Source: Streptomyces sp. NBC_01707 (GTDB lineage Bacteria > Actinomycetota > Actinomycetes > Streptomycetales > Streptomycetaceae). Taken from it: DNA of 64,000 nt. The position numbers and the translations under genes are program-made. Location: the NCBI RefSeq assembly GCF_041438805.1, contig NZ_CP109190.1, positions 2,294,001 through 2,358,000 on the forward strand. The letters are read 5' to 3'. The notes under the pieces were generated by a model, which was not told where the DNA came from, did not search any database, and saw only the letters and a program-made list of their open reading frames with translations. Positions 18,027 to 26,490 of this stretch are shown one piece after another (within the stretch, counting starts at the first letter, position 1; every line of letters begins with the position of its first letter).

Positions 18027-19095
18027 CGCCCTGGGGTGGCTGCGGTGAGCGCGGGGTGCGGGCCCCGTCCAGCACCCGGGAGCCACCGATCGGCAGGTCC
18101 CAGAGGCTTTCGCGCGGATGGCCGGCCCGCTGCCAGGCGGTACGGAGCCGGGTGAGCGGTTCGAGTACGGGCTCCGCGGAGAGCAGGAACGTCGCCCAGT
18201 GCATCGGCGCCATCGCGCGCGCGCCGAGATCCTCGTACGCCTGCACGGCCTCCTCCGGATCGGTGTGTACGTCACCGAGCCACCAGCGCGGTTCGTACGC
18301 ACCGATCGGCAGCAGGGCCAGGTCGATCCCGGGGTGGCGGCGGCCGATCTCCGTGAACCAGTGCCCGTAGCCGCTGTCCCCGGCGAAGTACACCCGTTGT
18401 CCGTCGGCACCGCCGATGCCGTTGATGATCCATCCGCCCCACAGGGAGCGGCAGGTGTCGGTGAGGGTCCGCTTCGACCAGTGGTGGGAGGGCACGAAGT
18501 CGAAGCGGACACCGTTCAGCACCGCCGACTCCCACCAGTCGAGTTCGGTGACGCAGGAGAAGCGTCGGCGACGGAACCAACGGCCGAGGCCCGCGGGGAC
18601 GAAGAGCGGGGTGTCCTGCGGCAGTCTGCGCAGGGTGGGGGCGTCGAGGTGGTCGTAGTGGTTGTGACTGATGACCACCGCGTCGACGGTCGGCAGATCC
18701 TCCCAGCGAACGCCGACGGGCGTGATCCTGGCGGGTGTGCCGAGGATGCGGCGGGACCAGACGGGGTCGGTGAGGATGGTCAGCCCGGCGGTCCGGACGA
18801 TCCAGCTGGCGTGTCCGACCCACGTCACGGTGGTCGTACCCGCGTCGGTGTCGGGCAGCGGTTCGGGGGCGTACGGGAGCCGACCGACACCACGCAGTCC
18901 CTCCGCGTCGGGCCGCACGGCGCGCTCATAGGCAAGTCTGGACATGCTCCTGACGCCCGGCAGCGGGGCGGTGAGCCGGTCGGCGAACGTGTCGGGCCAG
19001 ACCCTCACCTCACCGAGCGGACGCGGTGACACGATCCGGCCGACGGGGGCCGGGCGCGCTGGACCGTCGAGGGAGCGCTCGGTCTGTTCCGTCAT
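18016..19095 (-). CDS. MBL-fold hydrolase, NAPE-PLD/UlaG-like
   Basis: The 359-residue protein has an N-terminal extension and then TWVGHASWIVRTAGLTILTD, VISHNHYDHLDAPTL, DFVPSHHWSKRTL, VYFAGDSGYGHWF and MAPMHWATF. This set of metal ligands and the HHWSKR motif are typical of the N-acylphosphatidylethanolamine phospholipase D-like branch of the metallo-beta-lactamase fold. A lipid substrate is possible but unproven. It lies next to a DedA lipid-transport-type gene and a second MBL protein. The start is ATG 19095 with GGGAG nearby. Confidence 0.87.
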   Translation of the reverse strand: MTEQTERSLDGPARPAPVGRIVSPRPLGEVRVWPDTFADRLTAPLPGVRSMSRLAYERAVRPDAEGLRGVGRLPYAPEPLPDTDAGTTTVTWVGHASWIVRTAGLTILTDPVWSRRILGTPARITPVGVRWEDLPTVDAVVISHNHYDHLDAPTLRRLPQDTPLFVPAGLGRWFRRRRFSCVTELDWWESAVLNGVRFDFVPSHHWSKRTLTDTCRSLWGGWIINGIGGADGQRVYFAGDSGYGHWFTEIGRRHPGIDLALLPIGAYEPRWWLGDVHTDPEEAVQAYEDLGARAMAPMHWATFLLSAEPVLEPLTRLRTAWQRAGHPRESLWDLPIGGSRVLDGARTPRSPQPPQGVSG

Positions 19096-19214
19096 CGAGG
19101 GACTCCCGTCTCGGAGTGCGTCGTCGAGTGGGTCGTCGCGGGTGCGGCGGCACGGGTACGGGCGCGCGTGCAGCGTCGCGCAGGCCGTCGGGTGGTCCGT
19201 CGGGTATGCCGTCG

Positions 19215-20498
19215 TCAGCGGAGTTCGCCGAGCGCTGCTGCAAAAATGTTCAGCGCTCGCGCGACGTGCGGCAATTCAAGGGGCTCCACCGCAGTGAGGG
19301 ACTCCATCTGCTGCTCCGGGGTCGAGCCGAGCAGCGGTCCGGTACCCAGCCGCACCCGCAGCGCACCCAGTTCGTCGCCGAAGCGGTGTCCTCCCGGGGT
19401 GGAGGCACCGAGGCGTTCGGTGAGGTACTCCTCCAGTTCCAGCGAGTCCGTGACACCCCGGGTGGCCAGCCGGGACCGGAGAGGGCCGAGGTCGGCGTAT
19501 AGATGACGACCGGCCTGCGGGGGTCTGGCCAGCGCCCCCGAGGCGAGCACCGCCCGGTGGGCCGCGGCTGCGACCTGCGCCTGCAGTCCGGCGGCCAGCC
19601 GGACCCGCGCCGTGACGGTCTCCGGTTCACGCAGCGCGTGGGCGGCCGCGGCGGCCACCGGGCCCGCGACGAGGGCGCCGAGCGCGGTGAGGATGTCGAG
19701 GGTACGGGCGTGGCGCGCCGCCGCCCGCTCGGTGTCCGGGAATCTGGCGACCGCGACCGGCCAGGCGGACGGAGTCAGCGCACCGGCCAGATCACTGACG
19801 ACGGTGACGTCCTCGGGGCACATCTCGGCGGGGCTGAGCAGCACCGTGTCGTGCGGCCGGTGCAGTGTGTCGCGCCAGGTCTCGTCACTGACGATGTGCA
19901 TCCCCTCGGCGACCGCTGCCTCACACGCCTCGCGTACCAGTTCCGGCGGGGCGACGGTGGCGGTCGGGTCGTCGACGACGGAGATCAGCAGGAGCCGGGG
20001 CCGACCGCCCTCGGCGCGCACTCTGCGTACGGTCTCGAGGAGCGCGTACGGATCGGGCACGCCACCGCACTCGGCCGGGGTCGGCACATGGTAGGCCGGC
20101 CGGCCCAGCAGCCGGGCCTGCGGGATCCAGGTGGGGGGACAGGGGCGCGGCATGAGGACATCGCCGCCGTGCGCGGCGATCAGGGCGAGCAGCAGGGGTG
20201 AGGCGCCGGGGGCGGCGGCGATGTGCTCCGGTCCGCCGCGCAGTCCGCGCCGGATCCAGTAGGCGGCGGCGGCCTCGCGCAGGGCTTTGCCGCCGCCGGT
20301 CGGTTCGGGCTCGCTGCGCCCGGCAGCGGCGGCGAGCACGTCGGCCAGTTCGGGCAGCACGGGCAGCCCGGGGTCGGGTGCGGGCGGCCCGTACCGAACG
20401 GGCCCGCGGTCCTCCCGAAGGGTTCGGGCGGCGGCCCGCCCGGCGCCGCCTCCGGCCGGTCCCCCATCCCTGTCCTGCCCGGCCCGCTCCCGCGCCAT
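19215..20498 (-). CDS. Aminotransferase class I/II-fold protein lacking the PLP lysine (likely pseudoenzyme)
   Basis: The 427-residue protein follows the fold-type I aminotransferase pattern: LREAAAAYWIRRGL, IAAAPGASPLLLALIAAHGG, LLISVVDDPTATVAPPEL, then GMHIVSDETWRDTLH. Where the Schiff-base lysine should be (SxxK) it reads VVSDLAGALTPSAWPVAVAR, and the preceding NPxNPTG is VDDPTAT. Lys occurs only once in the whole protein, near the N-terminus. It therefore probably cannot form a PLP aldimine and may be a structural or regulatory relative. ATG 20498 has AAGGAGG seven bases upstream. It is divergent from the sugar-acid locus. Confidence 0.75.
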   Translation of the reverse strand: MARERAGQDRDGGPAGGGAGRAAARTLREDRGPVRYGPPAPDPGLPVLPELADVLAAAAGRSEPEPTGGGKALREAAAAYWIRRGLRGGPEHIAAAPGASPLLLALIAAHGGDVLMPRPCPPTWIPQARLLGRPAYHVPTPAECGGVPDPYALLETVRRVRAEGGRPRLLLISVVDDPTATVAPPELVREACEAAVAEGMHIVSDETWRDTLHRPHDTVLLSPAEMCPEDVTVVSDLAGALTPSAWPVAVARFPDTERAAARHARTLDILTALGALVAGPVAAAAAHALREPETVTARVRLAAGLQAQVAAAAHRAVLASGALARPPQAGRHLYADLGPLRSRLATRGVTDSLELEEYLTERLGASTPGGHRFGDELGALRVRLGTGPLLGSTPEQQMESLTAVEPLELPHVARALNIFAAALGELR

Positions 20499-20712
20499 CC
20501 CGGGCCTCCTTCGCTGTCGCTCCGTCACCCTGTCTCGTTCCCAGGGCCCTTTATACGGAGGTTTGAGCGACACCGCTTGCCCGGCCGGGCGACACACCGT
20601 CCACGGCCCGGCGGCCGGGCCGGTCGGCAGCACCCTCCCGACCGGGAATGGCACCGGGACCTGACGGCCCCATTGACACTCGACCCACCGCGTCATTACG
20701 GTCACGCCAGAA

Positions 20713-20742
20713 TTTCGAACGAGTGACGAAATATCGAACACG
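20713..20742 (+). promoter_or_regulatory. Candidate IclR operator upstream of the dehydratase operon
   Basis: Two TCGAAC boxes (20715-20720 and 20734-20739) lie 19 bp apart in an AT-rich patch just before the enolase-superfamily gene. TTTCG and CGAAA also form a small inverted repeat around the first. Similar CGAAC(AC) boxes occur before the TIM-barrel gene and before the iclR gene, which suggests shared control. Confidence 0.45.
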
Positions 20743-20758
20743 TCGAGGGGCAACTCCC

Positions 20759-21913
20759 GTGCGCATCACCGGAATCAGCACACACGTCGTCGGCACCCCC
20801 TGGCGCAACCTCACCTACGTCCAGGTCCATACGGACGAGGGCCTCACCGGTGTCGGCGAGACCCGGATGCTCGGCCGCACCGACGCACTGATCGGCTACC
20901 TGCGCGAGGCGGAGACCAACCACATCGCCGGATCCGACCCGTTCGCCGTGGAGGACCTCGTACGCCGGATGAAGTACGGCGACTACGGGCGGGCCGGAGA
21001 GATCGTGATGTCCGGCATCGCGGTCGTCGAGATGGCCTGCTGGGACATCAAGGGCAAGGCACTCGGCGTCCCCGTCTGGCAGCTGCTCGGCGGAAAGGTC
21101 ACCGAACGGGTCAAGGCGTACGCGAACGGCTGGTACACCACCGAGCGCACCCCGGAGGCGTACCACAAGGCCGCGCGGGCCGTCGTCGAGCGCGGATACC
21201 GCGCCCTGAAGATCGACCCGTTCGGGACCGGCCACTTCGAACTGGGTCAGCAGGAGACCCGGTACGCGGTGTCGCTGATCGAGGCGGTACGGGACGCCAT
21301 CGGCCCCGACGCCGAGCTGATGCTGGAGATGCACGGCCGGTTCAGCCCGTCGACCGCCGTACGGATCGCGCACGAGATGGCACCGTTCCGTCCGGCCTGG
21401 CTGGAGGAACCGGTACCGCCGGAGAACCTCAAGGCGCTGAGCAAGGTCGCCGGCAAGGTCGATCTGCCGATCGCGACCGGCGAACGCATCCATGACCGGA
21501 CCGAGTTCCGCGAGCTCTTCGAGTCGCAGGCTGCCGACATCATCCAGCCGGACGTCGGCCACATCGGCGGCATCCTGGAGACCCGCAAGCTCGCCGCGAC
21601 TGCCGAGACCCACTACACACTGATCGCTCCGCACAATGTGGGCGGCTCGGTGCTGACCGCTGCCAGTCTCCAACTCGCGGGCTGTACACCCAACTTCAAG
21701 ATCCTCGAACACTTCAACGACTTCGCGGACGCGGACATCAAGAAGGTCGTCAAGGGCGCCCCGCAGGTGGACCCCGCAACCGGCTGCTTCGAGCTCTCCC
21801 ATGCTCCGGGCCTGGGTGTGGAGCTCGATGTGGACGCGGCCGCCGAATTCCCGCAGCAGCAGGCCCGGTTCGATCTGTGGGCGGACGGCTGGGAGCGGAG
21901 GAAGCCCAAGTGA
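20759..21913 (+). CDS. Enolase-superfamily (mandelate racemase/galactonate dehydratase-like) sugar-acid dehydratase
   Basis: The 384-residue protein has the MR/MLE N-terminal cap and barrel. Active-site elements are ALKIDPFG near residue 165, the metal ligands in LMLEMHGRFSP, WLEEPVPPEN, IATGERI and IIQPDVGHIGG, and the late IAPHNVGGS histidine. HGR after the first metal ligand and the PHN histidine fit the mannonate/galactonate dehydratase subgroup, which dehydrates aldonic acids to 2-keto-3-deoxy acids. GTG 20759 has GAGGGG eight bases upstream. Its stop overlaps the alcohol dehydrogenase start (GTGA). Confidence 0.87.
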   Translation: MRITGISTHVVGTPWRNLTYVQVHTDEGLTGVGETRMLGRTDALIGYLREAETNHIAGSDPFAVEDLVRRMKYGDYGRAGEIVMSGIAVVEMACWDIKGKALGVPVWQLLGGKVTERVKAYANGWYTTERTPEAYHKAARAVVERGYRALKIDPFGTGHFELGQQETRYAVSLIEAVRDAIGPDAELMLEMHGRFSPSTAVRIAHEMAPFRPAWLEEPVPPENLKALSKVAGKVDLPIATGERIHDRTEFRELFESQAADIIQPDVGHIGGILETRKLAATAETHYTLIAPHNVGGSVLTAASLQLAGCTPNFKILEHFNDFADADIKKVVKGAPQVDPATGCFELSHAPGLGVELDVDAAAEFPQQQARFDLWADGWERRKPK

Positions 21914-22932
21914 GCAGCACCCACTCACGGTCGGTCACGGTCGAGCGGCCCGGCGAGCACCGGCTGACCAGCGGGCCCGTTCCCGAGCCCGGTCCCGGTG
22001 AGGTCCGGGTGCGGGTCGCCGCGGCAGGGATCTGCATGAGTGACCGCGAGGTGTACGACGGCCATCGCGACCCGGCCTACGTCCGCTACCCGGTGGTGCC
22101 CGGCCACGAGTGGTCCGGGGTGGTCGACGCCCTGGGTGCGGGCGTCGACCCGGCGTTGCTCGGCCGCCGGACGGTCGCAGAGGGCTTCCGGTCCTGCGGC
22201 AGATGCGAACGGTGCCGGAGCGGGGAGACGTCGCTGTGCACGGCCGGGTACGACGAGACGGGGTTCACCCGGCCGGGGGCGTTCGCCGACCATGTCGTGG
22301 TCCCGGCGAGACTGTTGCACCCGCTGGCCGACGACGCGGATCTGCGGGCCGCCGCCCTGCTGGAACCGGCCGCGGTGGTCGCTGCGGCCGTACGGGCCGG
22401 GGCACCCGAACCGGGTGAGCGCATCGCCGTCGTGGGCTCGGGGACGCTCGGGCTGCTCGCCGTGCAGCTGCTCTCCGCCATGTCGCCCGGGGAGCTGACG
22501 GTGATCGACCCGCGGGGCGAACGGGTGGGCCAGGCCCTGGCGTTCGGGGCGAGCGAAGCCCGCACCCCGAAAGAGGCCACCGAGGTGCACGGCCGCTACG
22601 ACCTGGTCGTGGAGACGGCGGGCGCGCCGTCCACGGCCGCCGACGCCTGCCTGCTGGCGCGGCGCGGCGGCCGGGTGGTGCTCACGGGGATGTTCGCGCC
22701 GGGTGCCACCGGTATCGATCCGGTGCATCTGTCGCTGAGCCAGCTCACCGTGCGCAGTGTGTTCGGGGCGCCATCGGCGGCCTGGTCCTATGCGGTGCGG
22801 GCGTTCACGGCCGGCCTGCTCGATCCGGCGGCGCTGATCACGCATGAGTTCCCGCTGGAGCGGTTCGCCGATGCCGTGGCACTGGTCGGCGGCGGCGGTC
22901 CCGGGACGGGCAAGGTGCTGCTGCGCCCGTAG
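21910..22932 (+). CDS. Zinc-dependent alcohol/sugar dehydrogenase (MDR family)
   Basis: The 340-residue protein has catalytic zinc residues in AAGICMSDREVYDG and PGHEWSGVV. The structural zinc lobe is CGRCERCRSGETSLC, and the NAD(P) fold is VVGSGTLGLLAVQLL near residue 175. It probably oxidises a sugar or polyol in the same pathway as the neighbouring dehydratase. GTG 21910 has GGAGG eight bases upstream and overlaps the preceding stop by 4 nt, so the two are coupled. Confidence 0.87.
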   Translation: MSSTHSRSVTVERPGEHRLTSGPVPEPGPGEVRVRVAAAGICMSDREVYDGHRDPAYVRYPVVPGHEWSGVVDALGAGVDPALLGRRTVAEGFRSCGRCERCRSGETSLCTAGYDETGFTRPGAFADHVVVPARLLHPLADDADLRAAALLEPAAVVAAAVRAGAPEPGERIAVVGSGTLGLLAVQLLSAMSPGELTVIDPRGERVGQALAFGASEARTPKEATEVHGRYDLVVETAGAPSTAADACLLARRGGRVVLTGMFAPGATGIDPVHLSLSQLTVRSVFGAPSAAWSYAVRAFTAGLLDPAALITHEFPLERFADAVALVGGGGPGTGKVLLRP

Positions 22933-23007
22933 AGCCCCGTCGGCCCCATCGCTCTCCTCACACCATGCACCGATGCAGCCCATACCCGCCCACCCGAACC
23001 TCGTCCG

Positions 23008-23021
23008 ATATCTCGAACACG
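23008..23021 (+). promoter_or_regulatory. CGAACAC box upstream of the TIM-barrel gene
   Basis: GATATCTCGAACACG resembles the boxes at 20731-20742 and 25715-25725. It lies about 12 bp before the start codon of the TIM-barrel gene and directly before its GAAAGG ribosome binding site, so binding here could repress it. Confidence 0.35.
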
Positions 23022-23032
23022 AAAGGTCGCTC

Positions 23033-23995
23033 ATGACCTCGTCCGACTCCCCCGCCCGTCGCCCCGGCGAGCCCGCGCTCACCGCGCTCGGGCTGGGCGC
23101 GCCCGCCGCCGACCCCGCCGACACCTCCCCGCACGCCTTCCCCGACGGTGGCACCTGGCGGACCGAGGTTCCGTCCGTCGAAGGCCCGGAGGCCCTCTCC
23201 GTCGTCCTCAAGGAGTCCTCCCGTCTCGACGTACCGATCCATCGGATCAGCCAGGGGAGCGGCATCTGGATGCTCAGCGACGCCGAGATCACCGAGATGA
23301 TCGAGGGCTGCGCCGAACGCGGTATCGAGCTCTGCCTGTTCACCGGACCGCGCGGAAGCTGGGACACGGGCGCCTCCACCCGTACCGACTCGGGCGGCGC
23401 GGGGCTGCGCGCCCGCGGCCATGACGCGCTGGCCGGCTGTGTCGAAGACGCCCTACGAGCGTCCGAGTTGGGTGTGAAATGCCTGCTCGTCGCCGACGAA
23501 GGGGTGCTCTGGACACTGCACCGGCTGCGTACGCGGGGCGTGCTGCCCGCCGATACGACGTTCAAGGTGTCGGCACTCATCGGGCCGGTGAACCCGGCCT
23601 CATTCGCGGTCCACGAGCGGCTCGGCGCCGACTCGATCAACATTCCGTCAGACCTGACACTTGCTCATTTCACCGAGATCCGAAGGGTGTCGGGCGCACC
23701 GATGGACCTGTACATCGAGGCGCCGGACGACCTCGGTGGCTATGTGCGGATGTACGAGGCCGCCGAGCTGATCCGCCGCGGCGCCCCCATCTATCTCAAG
23801 TTCGGCCTGTCCAGGGCGCCCGGCATCTATCCGTACGGCGCGCATCTGCGTGACGTCGCGCTGGACACGGCCCGCGAGCGGGTGCGTCGGGGGCGGCTGG
23901 CCCTCGACCTGCTGGCCCGGCACGGCGCCGGCACGAACATGTCGCCACTCGGCTCCCGGCTGCCCGGCCCGCTGCGCCGCTTCACGAGCGATTAG
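23033..23995 (+). CDS. TIM-barrel protein, U32-peptidase-like, of a sugar-acid locus
   Basis: The 320-residue protein has alternating strand and helix blocks: VPIHRISQGSGIWMLSDAEI, GIELCLFTGPRGSW, GVKCLLVADEGVLW, FKVSALIGPVNPAS, DSINIPSDLTLAHF and PMDLYIEAPDDLGG. This suggests a (beta/alpha)8 barrel; I recall relatives annotated as peptidase U32-like. No proteolytic motif is evident, and an aldolase or epimerase role would suit the locus better, but this is inference. ATG 23033 has GAAAGG six bases upstream. It follows the dehydrogenase by 100 bp and converges with the SMP-30 gene. Confidence 0.65.
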   Translation: MTSSDSPARRPGEPALTALGLGAPAADPADTSPHAFPDGGTWRTEVPSVEGPEALSVVLKESSRLDVPIHRISQGSGIWMLSDAEITEMIEGCAERGIELCLFTGPRGSWDTGASTRTDSGGAGLRARGHDALAGCVEDALRASELGVKCLLVADEGVLWTLHRLRTRGVLPADTTFKVSALIGPVNPASFAVHERLGADSINIPSDLTLAHFTEIRRVSGAPMDLYIEAPDDLGGYVRMYEAAELIRRGAPIYLKFGLSRAPGIYPYGAHLRDVALDTARERVRRGRLALDLLARHGAGTNMSPLGSRLPGPLRRFTSD

Positions 23996-24045
23996 CGGGC
24001 AGTGCGCGCATCGAGGTCGCCTTCCTCGAACGTCCCTCGCCCGCC

Positions 24046-24897
24046 TCAGCCCGCGAAGGCTGTCCCCGGCATCCCTTGCCCCGCGCCCGGCAGCACCAAC
24101 AGCGAACCGGACAGCGGGTGCGGGGCGGCGAGCCCTGTCCGGGCCGTGGATATGTAGAGGTCGCGCAGGTCCGTACCGCCGAAGGCACAGGCCGTCGGGC
24201 GCCGCACCGGCAGTGCGACGGTCCGGTCCAGCGCGCCACCGGCCGTGTAGCGACGCAGCGCCCCTCCGTCCCACAGGGCGACCCATACGCATCCGTCGGC
24301 GTCGACCGTCAGCCCGTCGGGGAAGCCCGCACCCTCCTCGACCGTCGCGAACGGCCGCCGGTTCAGGGCGCGCCGGCCGTCGTAGTCGAAGACGTCGATG
24401 CGCCGCGTCGGGGTGTCGATGTAGTACATGAGCCGCCCGTCCGGGCTCCACCCGATGCCATTGCTGCAGGCCACCACGGGCAGCACCGGAGTTACCGTGC
24501 CGTCGGGCGCGATGCGGGCCAGGCTGCCGCCGGTCTCCGCCTCGTTGTAGCGCATGGTGCCCGCCCACAGCGCCCCGTCGGGCGCCACGGCCGCATCGTT
24601 GCCACGCCGACCGGGCTCGGGGTCGTGCACCAGCCAGCGGAAGGCGCCGTCGGGGTCGTAGAGTCCGATGCCGTCGCGCAGATTGACGACCAGCCCGCCA
24701 CCCGCACGCGGCTTCGCCGCTCCGACATGCTGCTCGGTGGCCATGACCGTGCGGTGGCCGCTCACCGGGTTGTACGTGTGGACTCGGGCGGAGAGGATGT
24801 CGACCCAGATCAGCCGACCGGTCGCCGGGTCCCAGGTCGGGCCCTCACCGAGCTCGGCCCGCTCCCGCACCGCCACGTCGAGGCGCATCGCGCTCAC
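24046..24897 (-). CDS. SMP-30/gluconolactonase-family lactonase
   Basis: The 283-residue beta-propeller has ELGEGPTWDPATGRLIWVDI at the N-terminus (metal ligand Glu). GNDAAVAPDGALWAGTM, CSNGIGWSPDGRLMYYIDT and FPDGLTVDADGCVWVALWDG supply the conserved Asn and Asp metal ligands. The family hydrolyses aldonolactones to aldonic acids, which would feed the neighbouring dehydratase. Its GTG start (24897) overlaps the iclR stop by 4 nt, so it is in one operon with its likely regulator. Confidence 0.88.
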   Translation of the reverse strand: MSAMRLDVAVRERAELGEGPTWDPATGRLIWVDILSARVHTYNPVSGHRTVMATEQHVGAAKPRAGGGLVVNLRDGIGLYDPDGAFRWLVHDPEPGRRGNDAAVAPDGALWAGTMRYNEAETGGSLARIAPDGTVTPVLPVVACSNGIGWSPDGRLMYYIDTPTRRIDVFDYDGRRALNRRPFATVEEGAGFPDGLTVDADGCVWVALWDGGALRRYTAGGALDRTVALPVRRPTACAFGGTDLRDLYISTARTGLAAPHPLSGSLLVLPGAGQGMPGTAFAG

Positions 24898-25667
24898 TGC
24901 TCCCTCCGGTGGTGTCCGAGTCGGGCGGAGAGGGCGTCGGCGCCGTCCGCCGCGAGGACCGCCAGCTCCTGCTCGCGCTTCTCGCTCCAGCGGATCATCG
25001 GTACGGAGATGGAGAGCGCGGCGACGACCCGGCCCGCCCGGTCCCGCACCGGAGCCGCCACGCAGCTCACATCCGGATTGGACTCACGGTGCTCCATCGC
25101 GACGCCCCGCTCCCGCACGCCGGTGAGCACGGTCCGCAACTCGGCAGGGTCCGTGATGCTGTTGGGGGTCATGCCGGTGAGTTCGCGGCCGTCCAGCCGG
25201 GCGTCGAGCTCCCGGTCGGGCAGGGTGGCGAGCAGCATCTTGCCGACAGAGGTGCAGTGGGCGGGCAGTCTGCGTCCGGCCGCCGAGACCATCCGTACCG
25301 CATGGGTGGAGTCCACCTTGGCGATATAGATGACGTCGGTGTCCTCCAGGATCGCCACATGGACCGTCTCGCCACAGGTCTCGGCGACCTCGCGGGCCAC
25401 CTGCTGCCCCTCGGCGGCGAGGTCGAGCTGCTCGGCGTACCGGCTGCCGAGCTGATAGGTGCGGACACCGAGGCGGTAGCGGCCGGGCTGGTCGGGGAGC
25501 GCCACCAGGTACGAGCGGGCGGCGAGGGTGGTCAGCAGTTCGTGGACGGTGGTGCGCGGCAGCTGGAGCTTGCGGGTGACCTCGGGCGCGGAGAGCGTTC
25601 CGTCGCCGTGGAGGAAGAGTTCGAGTACGTCCAGGGCTCTGGTCACCGCAGGGACGAGTCGCCCCAT
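24894..25667 (-). CDS. IclR-family transcriptional regulator
   Basis: The 257-residue protein has the winged helix at residues 1-70 (VTRALDVLELFLHGDGTLSA, then LQLPRTTVHELLTTLAARSY). The effector-binding domain contains GETVHVAILEDTDVIYIAKV, LPAHCTSVGKMLLATLPDRE and CVAAPVRDRAGRVVAALSIS. IclR proteins usually repress or activate catabolic operons in response to a pathway metabolite. It is co-transcribed with SMP-30 and opposite the dehydratase/dehydrogenase genes, the likely regulon. ATG 25667 was chosen because the helix-turn-helix begins directly after it. Confidence 0.88.
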   Translation of the reverse strand: MGRLVPAVTRALDVLELFLHGDGTLSAPEVTRKLQLPRTTVHELLTTLAARSYLVALPDQPGRYRLGVRTYQLGSRYAEQLDLAAEGQQVAREVAETCGETVHVAILEDTDVIYIAKVDSTHAVRMVSAAGRRLPAHCTSVGKMLLATLPDRELDARLDGRELTGMTPNSITDPAELRTVLTGVRERGVAMEHRESNPDVSCVAAPVRDRAGRVVAALSISVPMIRWSEKREQELAVLAADGADALSARLGHHRREQ

Positions 25668-25687
25668 GGTTGTGCACCCACCTCTCG

Positions 25688-25725
25688 CGTTCGACACTCC
25701 GACCATTGGCCGGAATCGCGAACAC
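25688..25725 (-). promoter_or_regulatory. Candidate IclR autoregulatory operator
   Basis: GTTCGACAC and GCGAACAC form opposing GTTCG/CGAAC half sites about 30 bp apart, within 60 bp upstream of the iclR start. The same CGAACAC core occurs before two plus-strand genes of this locus. Confidence 0.4.
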
Positions 25726-25803
25726 AGGCTAGTCGCAGCGCACTTGCGACGGCAATGCCGCCGACCCACCCCGACGCCCCACCGATGCGTCGATCTGCTC
25801 CGT

Positions 25804-26409
25804 TTACTGCCTCTTTTGTCGGACCTGCCGCCCGAGCAGGGCGAGCAGCTCGGTCTGTGGGTCCGCGCCCTTCCCGGTCTTGACCGGCGGGGCGAACAGG
25901 CCGGTCTGCGACAGGCTCTGCACGTACGGCCCGACCTCGCGCCGGGTGAACTCGACGAGATCCTCCGGCAGCCGTTCGTCGGCGCCGATGGCCCGGGAGA
26001 GGTCCCAGGAGTGGACCACCGCGTCGCTGACCATCTGCGCGCAGTAGGCGTCGGCGGCGCTGTCCCCGTACGAGAGGTTCACGGTCCGCTTCAGCACTCC
26101 GGGGGCCTCGAACGCCTTGCGGGCCTCTGCTGCCGCACGGTCCCACACGGTGACCGGGTCGTCGCCGAGCACATCGCCGTCGAAGGCGTCACCGACCTCC
26201 GCGACGGTACGTCCCTCCGTCAGCAGCGACGGGACCCACAGCTGCTCGGTCGTGAGATGGGTGACCAGATCTCGGACGGACCACTCGGTGCACGGCGTCG
26301 ATGCGGACCACTGGTCGTCCCGCACGGCATGCACCCGGTCCGTGAAGAGCCGGAGCGCCTCGGCGTGCCGGTCGAGCAGGGCGCGGGCGGAGGGGGTGTG
26401 AGATGCCAT
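25804..26409 (-). CDS. TIGR03086-type metal-binding protein (mycothiol-dependent maleylpyruvate isomerase-like)
   Basis: The 201-residue protein has the DinB/MDMPI four-helix pattern. It includes STPCTEWSVRDLVTHLTTEQ near residue 40 and SDAVVHSWDLSRAIGADERL near 145, each giving His metal ligands. Members are mycothiol-linked isomerases or transferases, common in actinomycetes. The reaction here is unknown. The start ATG 26409 lacks a strong ribosome binding site but fits the family N-terminus. It is divergent from the PAP2/DAG-kinase gene with an 81-bp gap. Confidence 0.82.
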   Translation of the reverse strand: MASHTPSARALLDRHAEALRLFTDRVHAVRDDQWSASTPCTEWSVRDLVTHLTTEQLWVPSLLTEGRTVAEVGDAFDGDVLGDDPVTVWDRAAAEARKAFEAPGVLKRTVNLSYGDSAADAYCAQMVSDAVVHSWDLSRAIGADERLPEDLVEFTRREVGPYVQSLSQTGLFAPPVKTGKGADPQTELLALLGRQVRQKRQ

Positions 26410-26490
26410 GTGACCACTGTCTCCGTCCGGAGAGCCGCGCGCGAGCACGTCTGCTGCTTCGGCGCGGCCGAAAAGGGTATCCGCAGTCCC

